From NCBI GenBank assembly GCA_001801025.1, contig MGWO01000002.1:186001-250000 (forward strand): a stretch of 64,000 nucleotides of DNA. Direction: 5' to 3'. The position numbers and the translations under genes were made by a program. Shown in pieces: positions 35,325 to 44,240 of the stretch (positions within the stretch are counted from its first letter, which is position 1; the number at the start of each line of letters is the position of its first letter). This DNA is from Gallionellales bacterium GWA2_54_124 (GTDB lineage Bacteria; Pseudomonadota; Gammaproteobacteria; Burkholderiales; Gallionellaceae). Below the pieces are notes generated by a model that made no database searches, was not told the DNA's origin, and was given only the letters and a program-made list of their open reading frames with translations.

Positions 35325-36107
35325 ATGATACGTTCTTTGTGGATTTCAAAAACAGGTCTGGATGCACAGCAAACCCAGATGGACACGATTGCAAATAATC
35401 TGGCCAACGTGAGTACCAATGGTTTCAAACGTTCGCGCGCGGTATTTGAAGACTTGCTGTATCAGACGATCAGGCAGCCCGGTGCGCAGTCATCTCAGCA
35501 GACTCAGATTCCGTCAGGGTTGCAGATCGGTACCGGCGTCAGACCTGTGGCTGCTGAGCGGATACACACGCAGGGTAACTTGCAGCAGACGGGTAATCAG
35601 CTGGATGTGGCGATCAACGGCAGTGGATTTTTTCAGGTTTTGATGCCGGACGGCTCAACCGGGTATACCCGCGACGGTTCATTTCAGCGCGATGCTCAGG
35701 GACAGATGGTCACGGCAAGCGGTTTTCCGCTACAACCTTCGATTACGCTGCCGGCAAATGCCATTACCGTGACGATAGCGCGGGATGGCGTGGTATCGGT
35801 CACGCAGCCTGGTGTTGCAGCACCCGTGCAGGTGGGCAGTTTGCAGGTAACGACTTTCATCAATCCGGCCGGTTTAATGGCACAGGGCGAGAATCTTTAT
35901 CAGGAAACCGCGTCCTCTGGCACGCCCAGCACCAACGTGCCCGGGACTAACGGCAGCGGTCTTTTGAGTCAGAATTACGTTGAAACATCCAACGTGAATG
36001 TGGTTGAAGAAATGGTGAACATGATACAGACGCAGCGCGCGTATGAAATCAATTCGAAATCGATCACCACCTCCGATCAGATGCTGCAAAAATTATCACA
36101 AATGTAA
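35325..36107 (+). CDS. flgG: FlgG, distal rod protein
   Basis: Distal rod subunit of 260 residues, the family's usual length. The N-terminus reads [35 protein letters not shown], with the FlgG-typical [17 protein letters not shown] just after. The C-terminus is [26 protein letters not shown]. It is followed by the ring genes flgH and flgI. Confidence 0.96.
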   Translation: MIRSLWISKTGLDAQQTQMDTIANNLANVSTNGFKRSRAVFEDLLYQTIRQPGAQSSQQTQIPSGLQIGTGVRPVAAERIHTQGNLQQTGNQLDVAINGSGFFQVLMPDGSTGYTRDGSFQRDAQGQMVTASGFPLQPSITLPANAITVTIARDGVVSVTQPGVAAPVQVGSLQVTTFINPAGLMAQGENLYQETASSGTPSTNVPGTNGSGLLSQNYVETSNVNVVEEMVNMIQTQRAYEINSKSITTSDQMLQKLSQM

Positions 36108-36171
36108 AATAAATTGTTTGTCGTATTTACCGGGAATGAGCGTCATGGCAGAGCAGTGGAGCAATAAAAAA

Positions 36172-36891
36172 ATGGATGTCATTAGCCGGGTGTGTGGTTT
36201 GTTCTGTATTGCCGTCGCGATCGCAGGTTGCAGTATCAGCACACCGCCGACCCGTATTCAGCAGCCGATGACGGCGAAACCTGTCAGGCCGGTTGTTGTG
36301 GTGCCTGCCGACGGTGCGATTTTCCATGCCGGCATAAACGAACGCCCGCTGTTTGAGGATAAACGTGCGCGCAATGTCGGTGATATTCTGACTATCAATA
36401 TTGTCGAAACGACTTCGGGTAGCCGCAAAGCCAGTGATGGCTCCACCAGTGCTAATGCGATCGTGGCAGGTACGCCGAGTGTGGCGCGTAATTATGCGGC
36501 GATGGGTGGTGCGCCGGCCGCGCTGACTGCACTTATCAATCCGATCTCAATTAACAGCAGCAGCAGCAATAAGACGGCAAGCTCGGGTAACGGCGCTGCG
36601 AGCGAGACGCTGACAGGGACGATTGCGGTCACGGTCATTGAAGTGCTGGCCAACGGCAATTTGCTGGTGAGCGGTGAAAAACAGGTGGCGTTGAATCACA
36701 ACGAAGAGTTTATCCGTTTTTCCGGTGTAATCAATCCGGTGAGTATTTCCAATCTGAATGTGGTGCAGTCCAATCAAGTTGCTGATGCGCATATCGAATA
36801 TAAGAATGCGGGTGCAATGAACCAGTTTATGAACGATGCGAGTTCGCTGGGATTCCTCGGGCGTTTCTTTATGTCAGTACTGCCATTCTAG
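36172..36891 (+). CDS. flgH: FlgH, L-ring lipoprotein
   Basis: Outer-membrane ring protein, 239 residues from the chosen start. The lipoprotein signal reads MDVISRVCGLFCIAVAIAGC, with the lipobox cysteine followed by SIS. The mature protein has the conserved FEDKRARNVGDILTINIVE and NGNLLVSGEKQVALNHNEEFIRFSG. The start is uncertain: ATGs at 36136 and 36145 are in frame, but they would lengthen the region before the signal peptide. GGAG at 36158-36161 suits 36172. Confidence 0.92.
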   Translation: MDVISRVCGLFCIAVAIAGCSISTPPTRIQQPMTAKPVRPVVVVPADGAIFHAGINERPLFEDKRARNVGDILTINIVETTSGSRKASDGSTSANAIVAGTPSVARNYAAMGGAPAALTALINPISINSSSSNKTASSGNGAASETLTGTIAVTVIEVLANGNLLVSGEKQVALNHNEEFIRFSGVINPVSISNLNVVQSNQVADAHIEYKNAGAMNQFMNDASSLGFLGRFFMSVLPF

Positions 36892-36912
36892 AGGCAGGAT
36901 AGAGGTTTAACA

Positions 36913-38001
36913 ATGAAAAAACTTATCGTAGCGCTGTTGTTGCTGTTGCCCTTTACGGTCTTTGCTGAGCGCATTAAAGATGTGGCGAATATTCAGGGTG
37001 TACGGGATAACCAGTTGCTAGGCTATGGTCTGGTGGTGGGATTGGACGGCAGCGGTGATCAGACAACGCAGACCCCTTTTACGGTGCAGAGCATTATCAG
37101 CATGCTCTCGCAAATGGGCGTGAATCTGCCGCAGGGCACGAGTTTGCAGCTCAAAAACGTCGCGGCCGTGATGGTGACGGCGAGTTTGCCGCCATTTTCA
37201 AAACCGGGACAAACGATCGATGTGACCGCTTCTTCCATGGGTAATGCCAAGAGTCTGCGGGGCGGGACGCTTTTGATGACGCCGCTCAAAGGCGCTGACG
37301 GTCAGGTCTATGCGATGGCGCAGGGTAATGTGCTGGTCGGTGGCGTGGGAGCTTCTTCGGGTGGCGCCTCCGTGCAGGTTAATCATTTGAGTGTCGGGCG
37401 CGTGCCGGCCGGTGCGACGGTTGAGCGAGCCGTGCCGACCTTGTTAGGGCAGGGGGAATTTATTCACCTTGAATTGCGCAGCAATGATTTTACGACCGCG
37501 ACGCGCATTGTCGATGTGATCAATAAGCAGGTCGGATCGGACATCGCGGTAGCGCAGGATGGACGCATGATTGAGGTGCGTGCGCCGCAGGGAAGCGGGC
37601 TGGTCGCATTTATCTCCAAAATTGAGAATCTTGAAATCAATCAGGCGCAAGGGATTGCCAAAGTGATCATCAATGCGCGTACGGGTTCGATTGTGATGAA
37701 TCAGGCGGTCACGCTCGATGCTTGTGCGGTCGCACACGGCAATTTAACAGTGGTGATCAATACCGACAGCACAGCCAGTCAGCCTAACGCGCGCTCAGAC
37801 GGCAGAACCGTAGTGACCGATAAAACCACGATTGATGTCAAAAACGATAAGGGTGGTCTGGTGGAACTGTCAAAAGGCGTATCTTTAAGCGAAGTGGTTA
37901 AGGCTTTGAATGCCATTGGCGCTACTCCGCAGGATTTGCTGGCTATTTTGCAGGCGATGAAGTCATCAGGCGCCCTGCATGCCGAGCTGGAGGTGATCTA
38001 A
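36913..38001 (+). CDS. flgI: FlgI, P-ring protein
   Basis: Periplasmic ring protein of 362 residues. A signal peptide (MKKLIVALLLLLPFTVFA) is cleaved before ERIKDVANIQGVRDNQLLGYG, the highly conserved mature start. Further family segments: SLQLKNVAAVMVTASLPPF, GGTLLMTPLKGADGQVYA and the C-terminal LSEVVKALNAIGATPQDLLAILQAMK. It is assembled with help of FlgA. Confidence 0.96.
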   Translation: MKKLIVALLLLLPFTVFAERIKDVANIQGVRDNQLLGYGLVVGLDGSGDQTTQTPFTVQSIISMLSQMGVNLPQGTSLQLKNVAAVMVTASLPPFSKPGQTIDVTASSMGNAKSLRGGTLLMTPLKGADGQVYAMAQGNVLVGGVGASSGGASVQVNHLSVGRVPAGATVERAVPTLLGQGEFIHLELRSNDFTTATRIVDVINKQVGSDIAVAQDGRMIEVRAPQGSGLVAFISKIENLEINQAQGIAKVIINARTGSIVMNQAVTLDACAVAHGNLTVVINTDSTASQPNARSDGRTVVTDKTTIDVKNDKGGLVELSKGVSLSEVVKALNAIGATPQDLLAILQAMKSSGALHAELEVI

Positions 38002-38886
38002 ATGGCAAACCAAGTCAATGCCGCTGCGAGTCTGGCGATCGACGGGCAATCGCTCGCGCAGTTGCGGGCACAGGCGAAAAGTTCACCGGATCAGGCGCTT
38101 AAAGTCGCCGCGCAGCAGTTTGAGTCGGTGTTCATGAACATGATGCTCAAAAGCATGCGCGAAGCCACGCCGCAGGACGGCATGATGGACAGCGATCAGA
38201 CGCGGATGTTCACCGGCATGCTCGATCAGCAGTTGTCACAGAGCATGTCGAGTAAAGGAATTGGTCTTGCCGATATGCTGGTCAAGCAGTTAAGCCGAAC
38301 AGGCTTAACGATGCCTCAGACTACCGTTCCGGGTATCCAGTCATCAGGGCTGCCAAGCATGTCACCCTTGAAGTCTCAAACGGCACCGTCCCTTGCACCT
38401 GTTGCCGTTCCCTCCGCGTTCAATGCGAGTACGCAGCAGGAATTTGTCAATAAGATGCTGCCGCACGCCATACAGGCCAGTCAGGCTAGTGGCGTTCCTC
38501 CTCAGCTGATTTTGGGGCAGGCAGCGCTCGAGAGCGGTTGGGGAAAACGCGAGATTGCCATGCCCGATGGCAGCAGCAGCTACAATTTGTTCGGTATTAA
38601 AGCCAATGGCGCCTGGCACGGGAAAGTGGCTGAAGTGATGACCACCGAGTATAAAAATGGCGTGCCGACCCATCAAGTCGAAAAATTTCGCGCTTATTCT
38701 TCTTACACGGAAGCCTTTAACGATTATGCGGGCATGATGAGCAACAATCCTCGCTATGCCGGTGTGATGCAGCAATCAAATAATCCTGCCGGGATGGCAC
38801 AGGCGTTGCAGAAGTCAGGTTATGCAACGGATCCGAAATATGCCGAAAAGCTGGTTAGCGTGATGAAGCAGATGAATTTGGGCTAA
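38002..38886 (+). CDS. flgJ: FlgJ, rod cap and muramidase
   Basis: Two-domain protein of 294 residues. The N-terminal rod-cap part (about 25-100) has DQALKVAAQQFESVFMNMMLKSMREATP. The C-terminal GH73-type peptidoglycan hydrolase (about 145-294) has LGQAALESGWGKREI, with the catalytic Glu, and NLFGIKANGAWHGK. It opens the cell wall for the growing rod. It starts on the base after the flgI stop. Confidence 0.95.
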   Translation: MANQVNAAASLAIDGQSLAQLRAQAKSSPDQALKVAAQQFESVFMNMMLKSMREATPQDGMMDSDQTRMFTGMLDQQLSQSMSSKGIGLADMLVKQLSRTGLTMPQTTVPGIQSSGLPSMSPLKSQTAPSLAPVAVPSAFNASTQQEFVNKMLPHAIQASQASGVPPQLILGQAALESGWGKREIAMPDGSSSYNLFGIKANGAWHGKVAEVMTTEYKNGVPTHQVEKFRAYSSYTEAFNDYAGMMSNNPRYAGVMQQSNNPAGMAQALQKSGYATDPKYAEKLVSVMKQMNLG

Positions 38887-38891
38887 TCTCC

Positions 38892-38918
38892 TAAAGGTTT
38901 TACAGGCTGTGCCGATAT
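38892..38918 (+). promoter_or_regulatory. Sigma-28 (FliA) promoter of flgK-flgL
   Basis: TAAAGGTT, 11 bases, GCCGATAT: 14 of 16 positions of the sigma-28 consensus. It lies about 40 bases before the flgK ATG, in the gap after flgJ. This places the hook-filament junction genes in the late, FliA-dependent class. Confidence 0.8.
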
Positions 38919-38957
38919 ACAGGGTGTACGAGTCGGTAGGTTGCCAAGGGGAATATC

Positions 38958-40898
38958 ATGGGAAGCAATATATATAGCGCGTCACTGAGCGGCATGAATG
39001 CCGCCCAGTTTGCTTTGAGTACGACACAGCACAACATCGCCAACGCCAATACGCCCGGTTATTCACGGCAGACTATGCTGGTCGACTCTCGTGCAGCGCA
39101 GGCAACGGGTGCAGGCTTTGTAGGTCAAGGTGTCAATGTTACCGGTGTTGTGCGAAATTACGATCAATTTCTGACCACTCAGGTGCGTCAGGAGCAGACG
39201 CAGGCCAGCTACCTGTCTACTTATCTTACATCAATGAAGCAAATTGATAATATGGTGGCCGATCCTGCTGCCGGAGTTTCGCCTGCGATACAGAATTTCT
39301 TCAATGCAACCAATTCATTAGCTAGTAATCCTGAATCTATTCCCGCCAGACAGACGGTGCTGAGTACCGCTGAGGCAACGGTAAACCGTTTTCAGGCGAT
39401 GGATCAGCGACTGACAGATATTTCCAATAGTTTGACTACGCAGATCGCCAGTAGTGTGCAAACGGTGAATACCTATGCCACGCAAATCGCAACGCTCAAT
39501 AACAGTATAAAAAGTGCGATTGCCACGGCGCAGGGGCAACAACCAAATGACTTGCTTGATCAGCGTGACCAACTTGTTAATCTGCTGAACAAAGAAATCA
39601 AAGTGTCGACCCAGCAGCAAACGGATGGATCGATGAGTGTGTTCGTCGGTAACGGGCAGGCTTTAGTCGTCGGTGATCAGGCAATGGCATTGCAGGTGGT
39701 ACAAAATCCGGCTGATCCGTCCAAGGTGGATGTTGCCTATCTGAATAACGGCAAATCGGTCACGATGCAGCAAAGCAGTTTGCAGGGCGGTAATCTTGGT
39801 GCTCATCTGACTTTTCGGGATCAGAGTCTGGAACCTGCGCGTAATGCGCTCGGACGCGTTGCGCTGGGTCTGGCAACCAGTATCAATCAGCAGAATCAAA
39901 TGGGACTGGATTTGAATGGCGTCTTGGGGGGTAATATCTTCAAGGATGTTCTGCCTCGTGTGGATAAAGGCTTGAATAATGCCGGTGCTGGTGTCTTGAC
40001 TGCGACGATTTCAAATATGGCTGCGGTGACCACCAGCGATTATCAGCTTAAATTCGACGGCGCGAATTATACGATGACGCGGATGGCCGATAACCAGGTC
40101 ACTAATTTGGGAACTGCAGCATCTGTTATGCCGCTGACTCAGGTTGTGGATGGCGTGAGCGTTGTGATACCTGCCGGCATGTTCGCCGGGGATAGTTTTT
40201 TGATTCGCCCTGTGGCAAATGCCGCGCGTGACATGGCGGTGCTGACGACTGATCCGACTAAATTGGCAACCGCGGCACCAATGATCAGCACGACGGCGAC
40301 AACCAATACCGGTACCGGTGTGATTACGGCGGGTTCGGTGAATACGCCGCTGCCGCTGAATGCCAATTTGCAGGTGCCGGTGACCATTACCTTCACCAGC
40401 GCAACGTCTTATACCGTGACAGGTGCGGTACCTGCCGTGGCAGGCGCCGTCGCTTACACGGCAGGAACGCCGATTACCTATAACGGCTGGACGGCAACAA
40501 TAACGGGTACGCCTGCAGCAGGGGATGTGTTTAACGTCAAATCCAATACAACAGCGACGGGGGATAACCGCAACGCCTTGCTGATGGCTGCATTGCAAAC
40601 GAAAAACCTGCTGGCAAGCAGTGGCGGCGTAGGGGCCAATGCGACGACCAATTTGCAAGGCGCTTACAGTCAGTTTGTCGGTTCGATCGGTGCCAAGACG
40701 CAGGAATTGATGGTGACCAGTACGGCGCAGGATGCAATGGTGACCCAGACCGTTGCGACGCAGCAATCTGTTGCCGGTGTGAATCTGGATGAGGAGGCGG
40801 CCAACTTGTTGCGCTACCAGCGGGCATACCAGGCAGCGGCTAAGGCAATGCAAATTGCCAATACCATGTTTGACTCGCTGTTGACTTTAGGAAGGTAG
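38958..40898 (+). CDS. flgK: FlgK, hook-filament junction protein 1
   Basis: Junction protein of 646 residues, longer than the E. coli one (about 547). The N-terminus is typical (SGMNAAQFALSTTQHNIANANTPGYSRQ), and so is the C-terminus (GVNLDEEAANLLRYQRAYQAAAKAMQIANTMFDSLL). The extra length is in the outer region (about 345-530). There, two beta-rich modules with a closing GDxFxxK/RP signature follow each other (AGDSFLIRP and AGDVFNVKS). A good FliA promoter lies upstream. FlgN, encoded at 25446, is its chaperone. Confidence 0.95.
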   Translation: MGSNIYSASLSGMNAAQFALSTTQHNIANANTPGYSRQTMLVDSRAAQATGAGFVGQGVNVTGVVRNYDQFLTTQVRQEQTQASYLSTYLTSMKQIDNMVADPAAGVSPAIQNFFNATNSLASNPESIPARQTVLSTAEATVNRFQAMDQRLTDISNSLTTQIASSVQTVNTYATQIATLNNSIKSAIATAQGQQPNDLLDQRDQLVNLLNKEIKVSTQQQTDGSMSVFVGNGQALVVGDQAMALQVVQNPADPSKVDVAYLNNGKSVTMQQSSLQGGNLGAHLTFRDQSLEPARNALGRVALGLATSINQQNQMGLDLNGVLGGNIFKDVLPRVDKGLNNAGAGVLTATISNMAAVTTSDYQLKFDGANYTMTRMADNQVTNLGTAASVMPLTQVVDGVSVVIPAGMFAGDSFLIRPVANAARDMAVLTTDPTKLATAAPMISTTATTNTGTGVITAGSVNTPLPLNANLQVPVTITFTSATSYTVTGAVPAVAGAVAYTAGTPITYNGWTATITGTPAAGDVFNVKSNTTATGDNRNALLMAALQTKNLLASSGGVGANATTNLQGAYSQFVGSIGAKTQELMVTSTAQDAMVTQTVATQQSVAGVNLDEEAANLLRYQRAYQAAAKAMQIANTMFDSLLTLGR

Positions 40899-40905
40899 GT
40901 GTGTG

Positions 40906-42111
40906 ATGCGTATCAGCTCTAATACAATATTCGACAATAACGTGGCTACCTTGGGTGCGCAGCAGGCGCGGCTTGTGCAGACTCAGCAGCAAATCGCCAG
41001 CGGCAGGCGACTTCTGACAGCGGCCAGCGATCCTGTCGCGGCGACTCGTGCGCTGGATGTCACGCAGGCCGATGCGATCAATACCCAGCAAACAGCGAAT
41101 CGCGGCACGGTTAAAGACCCTTTGTCCATTTCGGAAAGCACACTGGCGAGCGTTACCTTGCTGCTGCAGGATGTCAGAACCGCCGCCGTATCTGCCGGTA
41201 ATGCCACGCTGACAAATGCTGACAGGGCAACGATAGGCAAAAATCTGAATGGTCGCCTGCAAGAATTGATCGGGCTTGCCAACAGTACGGATGGCAGCGG
41301 TAACGCTTTGTATGCTGGGTTTCAGTCCAAAACAACGCCCTTTGTTGCATCAACCTCCGGTGTGGTGAGCTATCAGGGTGATGACGGACAGCGTCTGGTG
41401 CAGGTGGCTCCGGGAAGGCAGATTGCGGCCAATGACAGCGGTGCCGATGTGTTCATGCGCATTAAGGATGGAAACGGGACATTTGCGACTCAGGCTTTAG
41501 CGACGAATACCGGTGGAGGTATCATAGGTACCGGTTCGGTTCTAAATCCTGCCGCGTTGACAGGAAATGCTTACAGTGTGAGTTTTGCGGTGGCCGCAGG
41601 TGCGACAACTTACAGTGTAACGAACACGACAACTGGACTTGCCGTAGCGGGTATGACGGCACAGCCTTACACGTCCGGTCAGTCCATCTCTTTTGACGGG
41701 TTGCAGTTTAATATGCAGGGTGCTCCGGCTAACGGTGACAGTTTTACGGTTAAACCCAGTGCGAACCAGAGTGTATTTAAAACGCTCTCTGATTTAATCA
41801 CCACACTGAGTACGCCATTATCAGGTGCGAATGTGTCCAATGGTCTCGCGAGCGGGATTGTGAATGTCGATAATGCGCTGAGCAATGTGTTGAACATGCG
41901 ATCCTCTATCGGTGCGCGTCTCAATGAAATCGATTCGTTGCAGGCATCCGGCGACAGCATCGGTGTGCAGTTAAAGCAAAGCCTGTCTGCGCTGCAGGAT
42001 ACCGATTACAACAAGGCGATCAGCGATTTGAACCAGCAGCAGACTACCTTGCAGGCAGCGCAAAAATCTTTTGCTCAGGTGTCCAATTTATCTATGTTTA
42101 CCTACATGTAA
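40906..42111 (+). CDS. flgL: FlgL, hook-filament junction protein 3
   Basis: Junction protein of 401 residues. The N-terminus MRISSNTIFDNNVATLGAQQARLVQTQQQIASGRR is typical, and the C-terminal helix (SALQDTDYNKAISDLNQQQTTLQAAQKSFAQVSNLSMF) is flagellin-like. A central beta module ends GDSFTVKPS, like the modules of FlgK. The ATG at 40906 is used; a GTG one codon earlier is possible. A hairpin terminator follows. Confidence 0.94.
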   Translation: MRISSNTIFDNNVATLGAQQARLVQTQQQIASGRRLLTAASDPVAATRALDVTQADAINTQQTANRGTVKDPLSISESTLASVTLLLQDVRTAAVSAGNATLTNADRATIGKNLNGRLQELIGLANSTDGSGNALYAGFQSKTTPFVASTSGVVSYQGDDGQRLVQVAPGRQIAANDSGADVFMRIKDGNGTFATQALATNTGGGIIGTGSVLNPAALTGNAYSVSFAVAAGATTYSVTNTTTGLAVAGMTAQPYTSGQSISFDGLQFNMQGAPANGDSFTVKPSANQSVFKTLSDLITTLSTPLSGANVSNGLASGIVNVDNALSNVLNMRSSIGARLNEIDSLQASGDSIGVQLKQSLSALQDTDYNKAISDLNQQQTTLQAAQKSFAQVSNLSMFTYM

Positions 42112-42122
42112 TGCGATGCGAC

Positions 42123-42160
42123 ATCGCCAGAGGGCATTCTTTCTGGCGATATTTCTTTCG
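42123..42160 (+). terminator. Factor-independent terminator after flgL
   Basis: ATCGCCAGA (42123-42131) and TCTGGCGAT (42142-42150) pair perfectly over nine bases with a ten-base loop. They are followed by the T-rich ATTTCTTTCG. It starts 12 bases after the flgL stop and ends the flg operon before minC. Confidence 0.8.
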
Positions 42161-42245
42161 TTTCAAAACTGCTTTTCAGGTTAAACTCTCGCCTGAAAAC
42201 GTCTCTTCCTTTTAAGTTCGTTTTAAATCCAGAAAATTATTCGCT

Positions 42246-43049
42246 ATGCGTGAAGAACCCGTATTTAAAATTAAAACAGGCAGTTTGTCTGTGTTGCAGT
42301 TGCACATTCTGACTACCAATCTGTCCGACCTGAAGCGCGAATTGTCAGTACGGCTGGCACAAACGCCAGACTTTTTTGTCAGCACGCCTATTGTGCTTGA
42401 ACTGTCAGGCATTGCTGAATTGGAGCAGGGGCTGGATTTTGTAAATCTGGTCGCATTTATGCAAAGCCATGGCATGTGTGCGGCAGGGATCGTCGGCGGT
42501 TCTGTCGGGCAGCGCGAGGATGCAATTCAGGCAGGTCTCGGCATTTTTCCTGATGTGGTTGTCAGAAATCCGATGCGCAGAGCCACGGATGATCCGTTCT
42601 CAGTTACGGGTGCCTATGTCGCCGTAGCGCCGGTCGCAGCCCCTTTGCAACCTGAATTGCCCGGATTTGAAACGCCGGCTGTCAGTCAGGTGTCTTCAGT
42701 GTCAGCAAAACCTATGCCAACCATGGTGATTGATAAACCTGTCCGAACCGGGCAGCGTATCTACGCAGAAGGCGCTAATCTGGTTGTGCTGGCTATCGTT
42801 AACGCTGGTGCAGAATTAATTGCGGATGGCGATATTCACGTTTATGCGCCAATGCGCGGTAAGGCGATCGCCGGCGCACAGGGCAATGAAGCTGCGCGGA
42901 TTTTTGTTAACAGCATGGAGCCGGAGTTGTTATCGATTGCCGGTTGTTTTAAGGTTTTTGAAGATGGCGTTCCGGAAAATGTCAGTGCGAAACCGGCTTG
43001 TGTACACCTTGACGGGTCGCGTTTAGTGATTCAACCGCTTAATTACTGA
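42246..43049 (+). CDS. minC: MinC, septum-site inhibitor
   Basis: MinC blocks FtsZ ring formation away from mid-cell. The 267-residue protein has the N-terminal FtsZ-inhibiting domain (about 1-110), a Pro/Ala/Val linker (about 125-165) and the C-terminal beta-helix domain that binds MinD (RTGQRIYAEGANLVVLAIVNAGAELIADGDIHVYAPMRGKAIAGAQG). It is followed by minD and minE. Its location between flgL and fliR is unusual. Confidence 0.95.
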   Translation: MREEPVFKIKTGSLSVLQLHILTTNLSDLKRELSVRLAQTPDFFVSTPIVLELSGIAELEQGLDFVNLVAFMQSHGMCAAGIVGGSVGQREDAIQAGLGIFPDVVVRNPMRRATDDPFSVTGAYVAVAPVAAPLQPELPGFETPAVSQVSSVSAKPMPTMVIDKPVRTGQRIYAEGANLVVLAIVNAGAELIADGDIHVYAPMRGKAIAGAQGNEAARIFVNSMEPELLSIAGCFKVFEDGVPENVSAKPACVHLDGSRLVIQPLNY

Positions 43050-43122
43050 CGCTAAGGTTTTGGTGTTGACGATTTTCGCGTAAAATGAGCAACTTAATAT
43101 TAATTGTTCAGGAAAATGAAAC

Positions 43123-43932
43123 GTGGCTAAAGTTATTGTGGTTACTTCGGGCAAAGGCGGCGTGGGAAAAACGACGACCAGTGCCAGTTTCTCAAGCGGT
43201 CTGGCAATGCGCGGCAACAGGACCGTCGTAATCGATTTTGACGTGGGTTTACGTAATCTTGATCTGATCATGGGCTGTGAGCGTCGTGTCGTGTATGACA
43301 TCATCAATGTCATTAACGGTGAGGTAAGCCTCAAGCAGGCGCTGATCAAAGATAAAAATTGCGATAATCTGTACATTCTGCCCGCTTCTCAGACGCGCGA
43401 CAAGGATGCACTGAATCTGGAAGGCGTTGAACGTATTCTGGATGAGCTTAAAGAAAGCTTCGATTTTATCGTTTGCGATTCTCCTGCAGGGATTGAGTCC
43501 GGCGCCTTTACCGCGATGTATTTTGCTGATGAAGCGCTGGTGGTGACCAATCCTGAAGTATCTTCAGTGCGTGATTCAGACCGTATTCTAGGGATACTCG
43601 CTGCGAAGTCTAAACGTGCGGTCGAGGGTTTGGAGCCGGTTAAAGAACATTTGCTGGTGACGCGTTACGATCCGAAACGGGTGAATACAGGCGCTATGCT
43701 GTCAGTTGTCGATATTCAGGAGATTTTGCGTATTCCTTTGCTGGGGGTGATCCCTGAATCGGCGTCTGTTTTGCAAGCATCCAATGCGGGTACGCCTGCC
43801 ATTCATTTGGATAAGAGCGATGTGGCTGAAGCGTACCGGGATGTCGTGGGGCGCTTTATGGGCGAGGATCTGCCTATGCGTTTTATCAGCGAAAAAGCCG
43901 GGTTCTTTAAACGTCTGCTGGGAGGTCATTAA
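43123..43932 (+). CDS. minD: MinD, membrane ATPase for division-site placement
   Basis: Protein of 269 residues starting at GTG. The deviant Walker A SGKGGVGKTTTS, FDVGLRNLDLIMG and the switch CDSPAGIESGA are intact. The C-terminal amphipathic membrane helix is present (EKAGFFKRLLGG). It recruits MinC and oscillates with MinE. It is a canonical ATPase, in contrast to its paralogue FlhG in this window. Confidence 0.97.
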   Translation: MAKVIVVTSGKGGVGKTTTSASFSSGLAMRGNRTVVIDFDVGLRNLDLIMGCERRVVYDIINVINGEVSLKQALIKDKNCDNLYILPASQTRDKDALNLEGVERILDELKESFDFIVCDSPAGIESGAFTAMYFADEALVVTNPEVSSVRDSDRILGILAAKSKRAVEGLEPVKEHLLVTRYDPKRVNTGAMLSVVDIQEILRIPLLGVIPESASVLQASNAGTPAIHLDKSDVAEAYRDVVGRFMGEDLPMRFISEKAGFFKRLLGGH

Positions 43933-43933
43933 C

Positions 43934-44218
43934 ATGTCAATGATTGTTGGTCTGATTGACTACCTGCGCGGTAACGAGAAAAAATCTGCGGTCGTTGCTA
44001 AGGAGCGCCTGCAAATTATTCTGGCTCATGAGCGTGCCGGACGTGGTACTGCAACGCCAGATTATTTGCCCGCGCTCCAAGAGGAATTGATGGCGGTGAT
44101 TGCTAAATACATCCATATCGATCGCGACTCATTCAAAGTTCAGCTCGAAAAGCACGATCAATACGATGTGCTGGAACTGAACATCACCCTTCCTGACAAG
44201 ATCAACAGTCGGGTCTGA
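43934..44218 (+). CDS. minE: MinE, topological specificity factor
   Basis: MinE of 94 residues, the usual length, starting one base after the minD stop. The N-terminal anti-MinCD region contains AVVAKERLQIILAHERAGR, and the C-terminal dimerisation domain ends LEKHDQYDVLELNITLP. A frame extends upstream without a start of its own; ATG 43934 is supported by the GGAGG in the end of minD. It completes minCDE. The next gene, fliR, is convergent 10 bases away. Confidence 0.95.
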   Translation: MSMIVGLIDYLRGNEKKSAVVAKERLQIILAHERAGRGTATPDYLPALQEELMAVIAKYIHIDRDSFKVQLEKHDQYDVLELNITLPDKINSRV

Positions 44219-44224
44219 TTGGCG

Positions 44225-44240
44225 CCGCTCAGGGGAGCGG
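44225..44240. terminator. Small hairpin between minE and fliR
   Basis: CCGCTC (44225-44230) and GAGCGG (44235-44240) form a six-pair stem with a four-base loop between the convergent stops of minE and fliR; it overlaps the end of fliR. TAATTT follows on the plus strand. It could serve minE as a weak terminator. Confidence 0.4.

Noticed and set aside
40011-40853. Open frame of 280 codons on the minus strand inside flgK
   Set aside because: The translation is rich in Arg, His and Cys with no domain; a shadow of the flgK codon pattern.
43066-43095. Sigma-70 promoter considered between minC and minD (TTGACG and TAAAAT)
   Set aside because: The two elements are only nine bases apart; minD is more likely read from the minC promoter.
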